A DNA stretch of 64,000 nucleotides from assembly GCA_036925085.1 (NCBI GenBank), contig JAUPFP010000002.1:11375607-11439606 (forward strand), written 5' to 3'. The notes below the pieces were generated by a model that did not search any database, was not told where the DNA came from, and saw only the letters and a list, made by a program, of their open reading frames with translations. The first letter of the stretch is position 1. Every line of letters starts with the position of its first letter. This stretch comes from Brachycybe producta (Eukaryota; Arthropoda; Diplopoda; Playtdesmida; Andrognathidae). Positions 1 to 10,898 of the stretch are shown in pieces. A program made the translations under genes and the position numbers.

Positions 1-85
1 CTTTCTAGTAGACATTTTTACGACTTTCGTTTTTTATTGCAAAGTTTTATAGACTTATTCAACAAACTTGACGAGTTTTACAGTC

Positions 86-590
86 TAAAAAAAACGTTGC
101 TTAAAGTCAAAGCTAAATTTAAAATAAAAGCCAAATTTCAAAACTCCATTAATATAGGCAGTTTTAGCTTATACTTTAAGCTTAGCTTTATTTTAAGTAC
201 TATTTTAGAATTTGTGATAAGTTTAGATGAAAGTAAAATTAGTTAAGGAGTCTTTTTACTTAAAAAAATTGCTTAAAGTCAAAGCTAAACTTAAAATAAA
301 AGCTAAATTTCAAAACTTCATTCATTAATATAGGCAGTTTTAGCTTATACTTTAAGCTTAGCTTTATTTTAAGTACTATTTTAGAATTATGATAAGTTTA
401 GATGAAAATATAAAATTAGTTAAGGAGTCTTTTTACTTAAAGAACTTGCTTAAAGTCAAAGCTAAACTTAAAAGCTAAACTCCATAATATCATTCATTAC
501 ATAGACAGTTTTGTTTTACATCATACTTTAAGCTTAGCTTTATTTTTAAGCAAAGATTTAGAATTATAATAGATTTAGTTAAGTAAAAAT
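86..590. repeat. three-unit tandem repeat, about 175 bases per unit
   Basis: Three successive copies, starting near 86, 262 and 439, share GCTTAAAGTCAAAGCTAAA, then TAGGCAGTTTTAGCTTATAC and GGAGTCTTTTTACTTAA. The third copy is shorter and more diverged. Inside each unit, AGCTAAA and TTTAGCT motifs oppose each other, so a single unit is itself partly palindromic. Confidence 0.85.
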
Positions 591-826
591 CATCAACAAC
601 CGATTTGTGTCTTTTCTTTTCGTATTTTGAACTCTTTTTTGTCCGAAAAAATAGACAACTAAAGGTTTTTTTTTTAAAAAGTAAAAGGCCCTTTAATTTT
701 ACTGTAAAATTAATTAAAGGGCCTTTTACTTAAAAAAAAACCTTTAGTTTTCTTATTTGTTTCGGACAAAAAAGAGTTCAAAATACGAAAAGAAAAGACA
801 CAAATCGGTTGTTGATGATTTTTTTA
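585..826. repeat. long near-perfect inverted repeat (hairpin)
   Basis: The left arm begins AATCATCAACAACCGATTTG and the right arm ends CAAATCGGTTGTTGATGATT. The arms are each roughly 110 bases, pair almost without mismatch, and meet at a short loop near 700-706. GGCCCTTTAATTTTAC and its complement flank the loop. It is probably a recently inserted palindromic element; no target duplication was evident. Confidence 0.9.
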
Positions 827-1218
827 GGTCCATTGAGATTTTAATTTTAAGAGGAGAAAGAATTCTTGAAGGATGACGGTTCCTGAATAAACGAAACTAA
901 GGGAGGGGAGGGTTGGTGATAAGGGTGGGTTCGTTTCAGGTGATTTTTTTTCTTCAGTGTCGTCGTTATGTTGTAAAAACGACGACGTTATAGCTGATTG
1001 CCTGTTGCAGATGTCAAACTTTTTTTTTGTAGTTTAGTAAAAATAAGAGGGTTTTTGGTTTTTAAAGGGGGGTTTAGGGGGGCAGAAGAGAGAGAGGTGT
1101 CCTGTTTTTTCTTTTATATTCACTAACGACCCTTCGAATCCCTTCTTCTTCTTCTAAGTCCGAACTCCCTGCTGTTTTTAACATTCTTCATTCTTTGGCC
1201 TCTTTTTCTTGAGGGTTT

Positions 1219-1244
1219 CTTCTCTCTCTCTCTCTCTCTCTCTC
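1219..1244. repeat. (TC)n microsatellite
   Basis: About 13 TC units sit within a longer polypyrimidine stretch of the + strand. Confidence 0.9.
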
Positions 1245-1555
1245 GAAGGGAGAAAAATGTGGGGAGAATCTTCTTATTTCTTCTCCCCCCCTCACCCTTA
1301 TCCTTCTCTTCTTATTCTACGAAAACCACATTTTTTTCTCCCTCTTCAAGTGAATCAAGTCCTTTTTTTTTTGGGTGGTTTTGAATAATTTTTGTGAGCA
1401 ACAACTTATTACAAACCCTCCTCCTCCTCCTCTGAAATTTTATATATCTGAATATAAAAGTCCCCCCTTAAGTTGTTTCTACGAGGAGAACCCCTTAGTT
1501 TTTATACTAAGGGGTTAAAAGTGACACTTGGCTCCTTAACTTTTTATCTCTGGAC

Positions 1556-2054
1556 AATTATTATTCATTTTTTTTAAAGAAAAATGCTAAAGTTTGTTAA
1601 TAAACTAGAACGGTAAAAAGAAATAAATCGATTCATAAGTGAAAGTAATTTTCATGATCGATATATCGTTCAAAATAAACAACATTCGTCTTTTTTTTAA
1701 GACGAATGTTGTTTATTTTGAATTATTATTCATTTTTTTAAAAAAAATGAAAAATGCTAAAGTTTGTTAATAAACTAGAACGGTAAAAAGAAATAAATCG
1801 ATTCATAAGTGAAAGTAATTTTCATGATCGATTTATCGTTCAAAATAACATTCGTCTTTTTTTAAGACGAATGTTGTTTATTTTGAATTATTATTCATTT
1901 TTTTTTAAATGAAAAATGCTAAAGTTTGTTAATAAACTAGAACGGTAAAAAGAAAGAAATCGATTAATAAGTGAAAGTAATTTTCATGATCGATTTATCG
2001 TTCAAAATAAACAACATTCGTCTTTTTTTTAAGACGAATGTTGTTTATTTTGAA
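1556..2054. repeat. three tandem copies of a 165-base hairpin unit (family K)
   Basis: Units start near 1556, 1721 and 1886. Each runs from ATTATTATTCATTTTTT through GCTAAAGTTTGTTAATAAAC and ends in a strong hairpin: CAAAATAAACAACATTCGTC, a T-rich loop, then the complementary arm. The units are nearly identical, which suggests recent local amplification. Confidence 0.88.
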
Positions 2055-2309
2055 CGATATATCGGTCTTGAAAATTTTGTTCTTGTAAAACGTTTTGATA
2101 ATTTTGAAACTGTTCGAAGAAAGTTCCGGTTTAGTATTTTAAAAATTGTCATAAAACGTTTATTTTGAAAGATATGTTCACAAAAAGCATTTCAAAACAA
2201 AAAAAACTTTGAATTTTTTTCTAAGAAAATATATCTATTTAGAAGAAAATGGATGAGTTAGGGTGTTGCAACGTTTTCAACGTTCCGTCTTTCAAGTGCA
2301 AAATGAAGA

Positions 2310-2489
2310 GAAATTTGAATGTGAAACTAGAAGGGCCGGTAACTTAAGGGTAATTTCATGTTCCTTCAGTTTCCAAAGTGTGATCTAACTTTAAACAGAA
2401 GATATTTTGTAAGTTTGTTTTTAAAACCTTTTATTTTGAAAGATATCAACATGAAAATACACTTGATTTGCCTTTCTAGTTTCTAAAAT
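2310..2489. repeat. family E palindromic element (degraded)
   Basis: The left arm carries GAAACTAGAAGGGCCGGTAA. The right arm carries TTTTGAAAGATATCAACATG and ends CTTTCTAGTTTCTAAAA. Both arms match other E copies; the left arm is diverged. Confidence 0.7.
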
Positions 2490-2880
2490 ATTTTCTTGTT
2501 TTCTTTCTTTCTTAATTTTGCTATTCTGAAAGACAAAATAATCAAGAGTTTGAAAATCAGCAGTTTATAAAACCATCAAACTAATTTAATAACAAAAATC
2601 TTTAAAGAGTAGAAATAAAAACTGCTTCCATTTAATCTAAAAATGACCATAAAAACCAATAAAATCAATCTTGAAAAGCGGTTTTTTTTAAATATACAAA
2701 AATATTTGACGATAAAACAAAAGTGGTAAAAGTCACGCCATCAATATATATCTTGACAGGCTGTTCGGAACTTCAAAACATTCCCATCTGAAAAGACGAC
2801 GACGACGAGAGTTGTAGGTGGAGGCTACCACCACCTCTTAGAATACCGAGTGTGTTGAAGACCAAATTAACATCCTCCAC

Positions 2881-3087
2881 ACAGGCAATTAAAAATCGGG
2901 ACAAACAGAAGTTGGCTCCGCCCTTTTTATGACGACCGGCAACTTCTGATTGGTTTGCTGTGTGGTTCGACGTTGAAAAGGGCGGAGCATGTGACGTCAA
3001 CTACATAACCAACCAATTAGAAGTTGCCGGTTGTCATAAAAAAAGGGCGGATCCAACTGAAGTTCGTCCCGATTTCTAATTGCCTGT
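2881..3087. mobile_element. family A palindromic MITE, copy A1
   Basis: The ends are ACAGGCAATT and its near complement TAATTGCCTGT. Internally, the TTGGCTCCGCCC / GGGCGGA.CCAACT and GGCAACTTCTGATTGG / AATTAGAAGTTGCC pairs fold the whole element back on itself, with GTGACGTCA near the centre. The flanks TCCTCCAC and CCCTCCAC are a one-mismatch direct repeat. It is non-coding. The right flank of this copy reappears inside the composite element at 26497-26980. Confidence 0.88.
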
Positions 3088-3179
3088 CCCTCCACTGGTC
3101 AATCAATGGTCACTAATGGTAGAAAATATCCCTTTTTCTTGAGTAAGGCAAAAATTGTTTTTTTGTAATCAGATAAAGA

Positions 3180-3256
3180 CGGTTTAGAGGCTAGAATTCT
3201 CCAAAGTTGCTCTTAAAACTTCTGGCCTCTTAGCTAATCCCCTTAAATTGCAAAAA
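3180..3256. repeat. family D palindrome
   Basis: GGTTTAGAGGCTAGAATTCT opposes GGCCTCTTAGCTAATCC. Similar pairs occur at 26800, 32938, 40928, 49512 and 49722. This copy is the source-like version of the one carried by the composite A element. Confidence 0.65.
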
Positions 3257-3724
3257 TCATTATTCTTGTTGCCCTAATGATGAGTGCTAAAAGCTTTGCT
3301 AGCCTCTATTTCCAACCCTCGTAGTCGTTTGAGATGGGGGAGGGGAGACACATACCAATTCAACTAAAAACAATGAATTCTCACCTCCCATTCCCCCCCC
3401 CCCCCTCCATTATGATGCAATAGCTTTTTAAGACATTTTGGCCATTTACAATTTTTTAAAAGCAATTGTTGCATCATTATGGTAATCAGTTAAATTCAGA
3501 ATGACAGCGTGGGTGTTCTTCTCACAATTTCCTATAGAACCCCCCTAAAAACGAATCAGTAGTGTTGGGGTTGGGGCTAAGGGTGAGGTTATTGCCTTTG
3601 CGAACGTTTAAGTTGTTCTTTTTTGGTCGAATTTACGTTTATTGTGACTAAATTAGCATAAATGTTAGGGGGGGCCCAAATGACGTCATTATAAGGTGAT
3701 TTTTCACTGAGCATTTTAGACTGG

Positions 3725-3847
3725 TATTTCTTAATGATTGCATAGTCAAAGCTAGTGCTAAACTCATCAAGTTTAACATTGAAACTTCCTATTAAAAGGT
3801 AATAAGTTTAGCACAATGTTAACTTAGCAATTTATTAAGAATATCAC
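3725..3847. repeat. family J palindromic repeat
   Basis: The ends TTCTTAATGATTGCATAGTC and CTTAGCAATTTATTAAGAAT are imperfect complements. GTGCTAAACTCAT and AATAAGTTTAGCAC lie internally. Related copies are at 20760-20857 and 53662-53804. Confidence 0.75.
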
Positions 3848-4048
3848 CCTTACTGCTAAAATACGGGTGAAATTTTGTGTGATTTTGTTTGATATCTTTT
3901 AAAATAAACTTTTAATGTCAGTTTGAAAATGACTCAACTTTACGTAGGCGAAATTTATTAATTTTTTGTTCTATAAAACGTTTATTTTGAAAGATATCAT
4001 ATCAAACATGGAAATAATATTGATCATTACTTTAAAAAAAACATTTGA

Positions 4049-4176
4049 GGGTGTTTTAGAAACTAGAAGAGTAGTTTTCATGTTAATATATTTTAAAATA
4101 AGCTTTTTATTTTGAAAGATATCAAACATGAAAATACTATTAAGTGATTGAACAACCCTTCTAGTTTTTAACATAT
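4049..4176. repeat. family E palindromic element, short copy
   Basis: GTGTTTTAGAAACTAGAAGA on the left opposes CCCTTCTAGTTTTTAACA on the right. ATTTTGAAAGATATCAAACA is the inner right arm. Confidence 0.8.
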
Positions 4177-5149
4177 TTTCAGTTTTTTTTCTTAGTGTAG
4201 CAACGCCTGAAACTGCAGAATAAACCAGTTGTTCCTAATTTCATTTACATATTTTTGCAAATGGCTGAATTATTAATAAAAAAAAGGTCAAAATGAATGG
4301 TTTTGATGATGTTTAATTTTTTTAAATTTGATTTGAGGCTTTTTTCTTATTCATTTCGTTATTAAAAATTAACTCCGAGGAGGAGGTTTAAAAAGTTGGA
4401 TAATTCTTTTCTATAATAGTTTTCAAAAAAAAAATGCACCGTGTATATTTTTAACGACCGGTTTCACATTTTTATTTCGGCTTTTGATCTCTACTTTTGA
4501 GGGGGTGAAAATTTTTCATCGTCGTCGTCGTCTTGTTGTTGTTTCTAATATTTTTTTTTCTTCTTGCGACTACGTTGAATGGAATCACATTTCTGAGGTG
4601 AGGTGGGGGGACCCCGGGGAAGGGGAGAAACTTGTCGTTAAAATTGTATTGGTGAATTTTTGTTCGTGTGTCACACAACCACTTTTTGTTGTTTCTTGTT
4701 TTCTCCTTATGAATATCAAGAAAATTTTGAGCCGAGGATGTTGGGTAGAGAGAGGGGGTAGAATGAAGGGGAAGAAGGGGGAATATTACCCCCTGCCCCC
4801 TTCTTACCTGTGTGTGTGTTCGTGTGTCTCAGGTAAAGAATTAAAATCCCCCTTCGTGTTATTATTATTATTATTAGTTTTGATATAAACTCTTCTGTTT
4901 TTGTGTGTTTTTATCTTTTTTGATTCAATTTTAATGGCTAACATGGCTGTAAAATGTTAATGATTCATTTTAATTGTCAAAAGATAACTTTTGTTGATAA
5001 AAAAAATTGCTGATATTTTTAAGACGTTTTTAACGTGTTTTTGCAAAATATGCAAATGAGGGAGTGACCAATAAATAATAGAATATATCAGTCTTTGGGG
5101 CCAGCTTCACATGGATCACTAAGTGGTGCCACTCAGTGCTTGATAAAGC

Positions 5150-5356
5150 ACAGGCAGTTAGAAATCGGAGAGAACTTCAGTTGGCTCCGCCCTTTTTATG
5201 ACGACCGGCAACTTCTAATTGGTTGGTTATGTAGTCTGACGTCACATGCTCCGCCCCTTTTCAACGTCTAACCACACAACAAACCAATTAGAAGTTGCTG
5301 GTCGTCATAACAAGGGCGGCGCCAACTGAAGTTCTCTCCTATTTCTAACTGCTTGT
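5150..5356. mobile_element. family A palindromic MITE, copy A2
   Basis: The ends are ACAGGCAGTTAGAAATCGG and CTAACTGCTTGT. The exact 8-base direct repeat GATAAAGC flanks it. The element folds on itself over its full length. The TIR variant GCAGTTAG replaces GCAATTAG, as also in the copies at 14623, 29428, 29692 and 30696. Confidence 0.92.
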
Positions 5357-5554
5357 GATAAAGCTTGCTTCATATATATTCGGACCACCACCGCCTGCTG
5401 CTGAGCCTGCTGTCAGTGGGCCACTTGTTGGCAGGAATTAACTACTTTATGTGGCGCCACAAACTGGTTCGTATGAACCTCCTGACAAAAACCGGCCGTA
5501 AAGTATCTCTGTATAGTCAAATTTTCTCCACCTATTAAAAGTTTATTTTGATTA

Positions 5555-5693
5555 TAGGGCTGGGCTGGTGATTCCAATTCGATTCAGTGTTTGATATCGA
5601 TATGAATCGATTAATCGACAATTGAAAAAAAAATCAAAGTTGTTCAAGTAATATTTCTAATATGTAAACGCTTTAAATAACAGAACTAATTAC
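5555..5693. mobile_element. fragment with hAT-like end (family P)
   Basis: TAGGGCTGGGCTGGTGATTC followed by ATCGATATGAATCGATTAAT resembles the left terminus of the element at 8957. No matching right end was located; N1 lies immediately downstream. Confidence 0.45.
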
Positions 5694-6130
5694 TAAAGAG
5701 AAGAGGTGGGACGAATCCTAAATTTTCTCGAATCCGAATTCTAAAAGGTTCTCGAATCTCCCGAATATCTCGAATCCTTCATATAAGAATCCTATATTAT
5801 TCATTAAGAAGATACAAATAAATGAAATAATATTAAATATTAAATTATTAGTAAACAGTGTGGCACTCAGGGTCGCCACAAGGTGATCAGTGATCACATT
5901 GGTGATCCGGGTTGACCACCGAAATTGCAACAATCGCCGGTTTTTTTTAGTTAGTGAACGCTTCTATTGGACGTCAATGGAGTTAAAATTAATTTTAACC
6001 AACGTTTTTAACAGGTTTTTAAGGTTAGGATTCGAAAGTGACGAAAAAAGCGGCGAAGATTCGAGTTTTCGAATCTCGAATATTTTTTATAAGATTCGCA
6101 GGATTCGAGGATTCGAATATGCTATCCCTA
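5694..6130. mobile_element. hAT-like non-autonomous element N1
   Basis: The exact 8-base direct repeat CTAATTAC lies at 5686-5693 and 6131-6138. The element begins TAAAG, followed shortly by GGTGGGACGAATCC, and ends GGATTCGAATATGCTATCCC then TA, so the termini are imperfect inverted repeats rich in TCGAATCC. The 8-base duplication suits the hAT superfamily. The outer AAAGAG repeats after the right duplication, so a longer 15-base duplication is the alternative reading. There is no transposase frame. A second full copy is at 17275-18033. Confidence 0.8.
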
Positions 6131-6335
6131 CTAATTACTAAAGAGGTTTATTTTGAAAAATATTCATTGAATCGTAATAATTAGCCTCACGAATTTTATT
6201 CTTTAAGTTTTAAATAAAATTAAATATTTTTAATCCAAAATTTTGTTGACAATTTTTTTTTTCTGTTTATTTTTTTCCCAATTTTCGATTATTTCGATTA
6301 ATTGCAGAAAACAAACGATATCTGGATTTTCTTTA

Positions 6336-6441
6336 AATCGATTTGATCGATTAATCGCATAAAAAATCAATATTTAGGTTTAGTAAAATATATATTGATT
6401 TTTTATGCGATTAATCGAACAAATCGATTTCACGAAACCTA
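6336..6441. repeat. AT-rich palindrome with ATCGATT arms
   Basis: ATCGATTTGATCGATTAATC opposes GATTAATCGAACAAATCGAT, with a loop near TTTAGGTTTAGTAAAATA. It may be the right part of the P-type fragment at 5555. Confidence 0.6.
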
Positions 6442-7184
6442 AAAGAAAAAATCGCGTGCAAATAATTTTAAAAAATATTATTCATAAGTGATTGATTTAC
6501 CCTTCTAGTTTATAAAACATTTTTCAAAGGTTTCTCTTAATTTGTGTTCTTGGTAGACAGAATAAGTCGGAAGTTTGAAAATCATCTATTCATTGATTAG
6601 CGGAGCTTTAAATTGGCTCAATTTTCACTTTTTCTTTTCCTATTTTTGGCCCAAATATAAAAACAGGTTTGGATTAAATCGAATCCCTTTATTTTGAAGG
6701 GATAGGGACACAATTTACCCTCCCATCCTTTTTTGGTATGAATTTGGTTCATTTTTTTTTTGCTCTAAAGATAAGAGCAGAAAAATGTCCTCCCCCCCCC
6801 CCCTTTCAGTTTTTTTTTCTGCTGCATTTTTCACTAATTAAAACCTGTTATGTTTTCATGACTGAATTAATTTTTTCTCTCCATTTTTTTTTGTGGATAA
6901 ACATTTCGGTTTTTATTTTCGGGCTGTTTATCATTTTTGGTGGAGGTTTTTTTTTAACGACGTTTTTGAGTGAAACAAACAACATCTCATAATAATAATA
7001 ATTATTATTAAACTAATTGAAAAGTTGATCTTGTTTTTTCTATTTTGAGGTTAAACTCAAAATGTCTCAACTGAAATCTTAAATTATTACTGTGGTCTTA
7101 AATCTGAAAATGAGTCGTGATCGAATGATTTAGTTTAGGGAGCAACTTTCTACGTCAAACTTAGGGCTTTTATTAAAGGTTCAA

Positions 7185-7685
7185 CCTTAGACTATTACTT
7201 TACTGGACTGGCAACTCCCTATCTTCTACATGTTAAAGCGCAAAAGTGACGCCAGCTCCGTCTGGTGGCATTATTTTTAAAGAAAATCACGAGTGAAAGT
7301 CTTGTTTTTTTTGTGTGGTTCGACGTTGATTGATGTGACGTCAGAGTAGGCTACATAACCAACCAATTAGAAGTTGCGTTCGTCATAAAAAGGGCGGAGC
7401 CAACTTCTGTTTGTCCCTCCCGATTTCTAATTGCCTGTGTCATAGCCTCCTATAGATAGTGTCTATAGAAGGCTATGCCTGTGTCATCGGCCATACTTTT
7501 TATACTAATATATAAAAATACACCCTACACAACTACATGAACTGAACTCGTCCAAAACTTGACTTTTTACTATTCAAGTTCATATACCATAGTCCCGCTA
7601 GAGGCGCCACTTGGAAAACAACGATGCATAACTGTCAAACACAAAATTTCGGGAGTTGCCAGTCCAGTAAAGTAATAGTCTAAGG
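7185..7685. mobile_element. inverted-repeat element X (501 bases)
   Basis: CCTTAGACTATTACTTTACT at the left is repeated in inverted form at the right, and the match extends for about 35 bases through GGCAACTCCC. The direct repeat TTCAA lies at 7180-7184 and 7686-7690. The interior contains a truncated family A copy (7311-7438) and a small palindrome (7441-7475). There is no coding frame. The superfamily is undetermined. Confidence 0.82.
7311..7438. mobile_element. truncated family A copy A3 inside element X
   Basis: It has the internal GTGTGGTTCGACGTTGA and the complete right half ending TTTCTAATTGCCTGT. The left terminus is missing and the centre is shortened. Confidence 0.8.
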
Positions 7686-7869
7686 TTCAACGCCTACGTT
7701 AAGGTATTCCGCTTCAAATAAAGAGATTTTAATAACGAAAGGCCAGAGTTCGACTTATTCAATGTATTTTTTTTTTTCCCTCTTTTTTTTTTTTTTTTTT
7801 GAAAATAACGTTCTTTATTGTAAATTATGAAAACTAAAATAAAAAATTAGGATTATAGTTAGTTTTAGT

Positions 7870-8020
7870 TTAGATGTCAATGCAATTAAAACTAATTTTA
7901 CCAAAGTTTTAACAGTTTTTTTAGGTTAGAATTCGAAAGATTCGATAAACGAAAAAAAGCGCAAAGATTCGAGTTTTCGAGTCTCGAATGTTTTTCAAGA
8001 TTCGCTGGATTCGACTTAAA
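7870..8020. mobile_element. fragment of hAT-like family N
   Basis: GTTAGAATTCGAAAGATTCG and CGAGTCTCGAATGTTTTTCA match the right part of N1 and N2. The ends are lost. Confidence 0.7.
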
Positions 8021-8545
8021 ATATTTTTTAAAAAAAATAAAGTGGCCAACAAGAATGAAACTTAGGCCGCTCACTTCGGAAGCAGATTTAAAAAAATGTG
8101 TTATTTGAAGCGGCATACCTTAATATTATGAATAGTCTGAATTTAAATAATAATAATAATAATGTAGGGGCTGTTCGAAAGAATCCTCCAAATTAAAGCA
8201 AAAAAGTTGACCATTTTCCGATAAGTTTTGAGTGGAGGGTTCCTGATGTGGGGCCCTTCCTCCTCTCTTTTGAGAACGGGGCCCTCCCTCCGCTTTTAAC
8301 CTTTCAAGTATCTTGTTAAAGCTGTATTTGTGGATTTTTTTTTTTCTTAAAACAAATTTTTGTGTAACTAATGTCTTTTGATATTGATATAAATACCGTG
8401 TATTTGATAACGTTTTTCGACACCAAATATGGGGGATTGGGGGGGATGATGATACTTAAAATAAAAGTTGTTCCTTATTATCTTTTCGATATTTTATTTT
8501 CTGTCTAATCTTATTTGTGTGTTTTTTTTTTAAATAATTTTCTAG

Positions 8546-8596
8546 ATACGACAAGAGAGACCTTATTATTCATCGGATCAAGAATTAGATTCAATT
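8546..8596 (+). CDS. hth: MEIS/Homothorax homolog, internal exon a (MEIS domain)
   Basis: This 51-base, phase-0 exon encodes 17 residues, IRQERPYYSSDQELDSI. They correspond to the stretch IRAEKPLFSSNPELDNL in vertebrate MEIS1 and IRAERPYYISDPEVDSL in fly Homothorax, inside the N-terminal MEIS domain that binds PBX/Extradenticle. The acceptor is TTTTCTAG before ATA and the donor is GTGAGT. The exon joins in frame to exon b at 13484, and the joined peptide reads ELDSI-MVQAIQ, which is the family order. It has no methionine and is too short to stand out as an open frame; I found it by matching the protein family next to splice sites. The preceding exon, which should encode the cysteine-containing first half of the MEIS domain, is not visible in bases 1-8545. 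Identity is near certain; the ortholog name (hth or Meis) is inferred from the linker exon. Confidence 0.93.
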
Positions 8597-8815
8597 GTGA
8601 GTCCTACTTTTTTTTTTCTCTCTCCAGTTGTTCTTCTAGTTTTCTGTAATTCCAGTATAGAAGTCATACGTGACCTTATCAATCGGAGGTTTTTTTTAAA
8701 AAAAAATTTCCGATTTTTTTTTTTCAGGAAAGAATTATTCGGATTTATTATAAGTGTGTGTCTCTACTGTGAATCCACTGATAACTTTTGCAAAACTCAA
8801 GTTATGATTTAAAAG

Positions 8816-8911
8816 AATTCTGAAAATAGCCAGCCTAACATGCTAATTTCCATAGACTCATTCGTTTCTAACTTGTCTATGGAAATTAACTTGTAGGCTA
8901 TTTTCAGAATT
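8816..8911. repeat. hairpin palindrome
   Basis: AATTCTGAAAATAGCC and AGGCTATTTTCAGAATT form the outer arms. CTAATTTCCATAGAC and GTCTATGGAAATTAA form the inner arms. Confidence 0.9.
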
Positions 8912-8956
8912 ATTTTAAAAATAGAAAAAAAAAATCTTAATTTGGTTAGTAAAAAG

Positions 8957-9740
8957 TAGGGCTGGCGATATTTTGGAAGAAAAAAAAAATGGAAATCGGT
9001 CCGGTATTTAAAAAAAAAATCGATTTTTAATGATACATTGAAAAATAAAAAAAAATCGAGAAAAATGGAAAAATCGAGAAAAACTGAAAGAAAAAATCGA
9101 AAATTCTAGAAAAACCGAAAGAAAAAAATCAATTTTTAATGATACATCGAAAAATAAAAAAAAATCGAGAAAAATGGAAAAATCGAGAAAAACTGAAAGA
9201 AAAAAATCGAAAATTCTAGAAAAACCGAAAAAAAAAAAATCGATTTTTAATGATACATCGAAAGAGAAAAATGGAAAAATCGAGAAAAACTGAAAAAAAA
9301 AATCGAAAATTCTAGAAACACCGAAAAAAAAAATCGATTTTTAATGATACATCGAAAAATAAGAAAAAATCGAGAAAAATGGAAAAATCGAGAAATACTG
9401 AAAGAAAAAAATCGAAAATTCTAGAAAAACCGAAAAAAAAAAATCGATTTTTAATGATACATCGAAAGAGAAAAATCGAAAAATCGAGAAAAACTGAAAG
9501 AAAAAATAGAAAATTCTAGAAACACCGAAAAAAAAAATCGATTTTTAATGATACATCGAAAAATAAAAAAAAAATCGAGAAAAATGGAAAAATCGAGAAA
9601 AACTGAAAAAAAAAAATCAAAAATTCGAGAAAAATCGAAATATTCAATTTTTCTCGGTTTTTTTCGATTTTTTAAAAAAATTTCAAGATATTTTCAAAAA
9701 TATCGAATTATCGATATATCGAAAATGTGAGCAGCCCCTA
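8957..9740. mobile_element. hAT-like element P1 with internal tandem array
   Basis: The termini TAGGGCTGG and GCAGCCCCTA are inverted. The flanking octamers GTAAAAAG and GTAAAAAC differ at one base. These fit hAT-type ends and an 8-base duplication. The interior is made of about six repeats of roughly 93-117 bases that start near AATCGATTTTTAATGATACA and contain AAAATCGAGAAAAATGG and AATTCTAGAAA. No transposase frame was found; short open frames here are Lys-rich artefacts. Confidence 0.85.
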
Positions 9741-9960
9741 GTAAAAACGTATTCGTGTATGATATGATTCAGTTGACAATAACATATGTACTGAATGAGA
9801 TTAAGTAGAAATAAGTGGTTAGTAATGGTTTCTCTATCTGGATCCACCCTTAGATCAAAAATACCCCTCGTTTTTAGAATTCAGATCATCAGACACACAG
9901 AATTAACACAGACAGAAGTAAAATTAACACACATAGAAATAACATGGACAGACATATATT

Positions 9961-9980
9961 AGAGAGAGAGAGAGAGAGAC
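9961..9980. repeat. (GA)n microsatellite
   Basis: About ten GA units. Confidence 0.9.
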
Positions 9981-10453
9981 CTGAGAGAAAAAAAGAAGCT
10001 GTTTATAGATTCGAAACTGAGACACACTTGTGTGTGTTTGGAACCACACCCATTAAATGTGTTTGCTATTAAAAGTAACCCCCCCTCTTGAGGTTGAAAA
10101 GCCTCCAAACATAATAATAAATGAAGTAAAAAATATTTTTAAAAAAACCCTCCAAACAAACCCCCTTTTTACGTTAAAAAAAGGTGCAATTTTGGCTGAA
10201 TATAAAGGGCCATTCCGTGCCCTTTGAAATGACCACTGAATGACCATAATAATAATTATAAATGGCGGATAGGATGACACTTATGGGGATTCGCTTCTCT
10301 CTCTTAAATCTTCTCAAAGGTGTCAGAAAAAAAAACGACTGTAGGGTTTAATATATTAATATAATTGTAATAGACTTGTTCTCCCAATGGTCAAATTCAT
10401 CATCACACAAATGAGTATCATTTGATTCAACATTGTTTTTAATTGTATTTTGA

Positions 10454-10467
10454 GCGCCATCTGGTGG
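10454..10467 (-). promoter_or_regulatory. CTCF-like core motif
   Basis: The reverse complement reads CCACCAGATGGCGC, an exact match to the commonly used CTCF core consensus CCASYAGRKGGCRS. Binding is not shown by sequence alone, and many animal repeats carry such motifs. Confidence 0.4.
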
Positions 10468-10517
10468 TTAGTTGATGATAAATAGGATGAGCGAATGATT
10501 CAACAGTTAATTTTTGA

Positions 10518-10898
10518 GGCGACTGAATAAGGCGCCAATTTGAACAAATGCTAAAGTTTGGTGCTTATTCAGTTTGGCTTTTGTGCTGTTTGGCGCTTAT
10601 TCACTTTGGCGCGTGCGCAATTTGGTGCTTATTCAGTTTGGCGCTTGTGCAATTTGGTGCTTATTCAGTTTGGCTTTTGTGCAGTTTGGCACTTTTTCAG
10701 TTTGGCTTTTGTGCAATTTGGTGCTTATTCAGTTTGGCTTTTGTGCAATTTGGTGCTTATTCAGTTTGGCTTTTGTGCAATTTGGTGCTTATTCAGTTTG
10801 GCTTTTGTGCAATTTGGCGCTTATTCAGTTTGGCGTTTTTTCAATATTCAATTTGGCGCTTATTCAGGTTAGCGTATTTTGTCGTTTATTCAGCGCCA
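10518..10898. repeat. 16/32-base minisatellite
   Basis: A 32-base unit combines two 16-base halves, TTTGGTGCTTATTCAG and TTTGGCTTTTGTGCAA. It repeats about ten times with good conservation from 10555 to 10870. Because 32 is not a multiple of three, all three forward frames stay open and give repetitive pseudo-proteins. The edges (GCGACTGAATAAG on the left, CGTTTATTCAGCGCC on the right) resemble the ends of the element at 12786. Confidence 0.93.

Larger units (their letters stand above)
1..8545 (+). other. upstream intron of the MEIS/hth gene (5' part outside window)
   Basis: No coding exon is recognisable here. The stretch holds a three-unit tandem repeat (86-590), a long hairpin (585-826), a three-unit hairpin repeat (1556-2054), family E copies (2310-2489, 4049-4176), family A copies (2881-3087, 5150-5356), a family J copy (3725-3847), a hAT-like element (5694-6130), a palindrome (6336-6441), and an element with 35-base inverted ends (7185-7685). 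A polypyrimidine and T-rich section at 880-1440 includes a (TC)n tract. The remaining spacer is AT-rich with long T and A runs, and I see nothing conserved in it. Confidence 0.7.
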
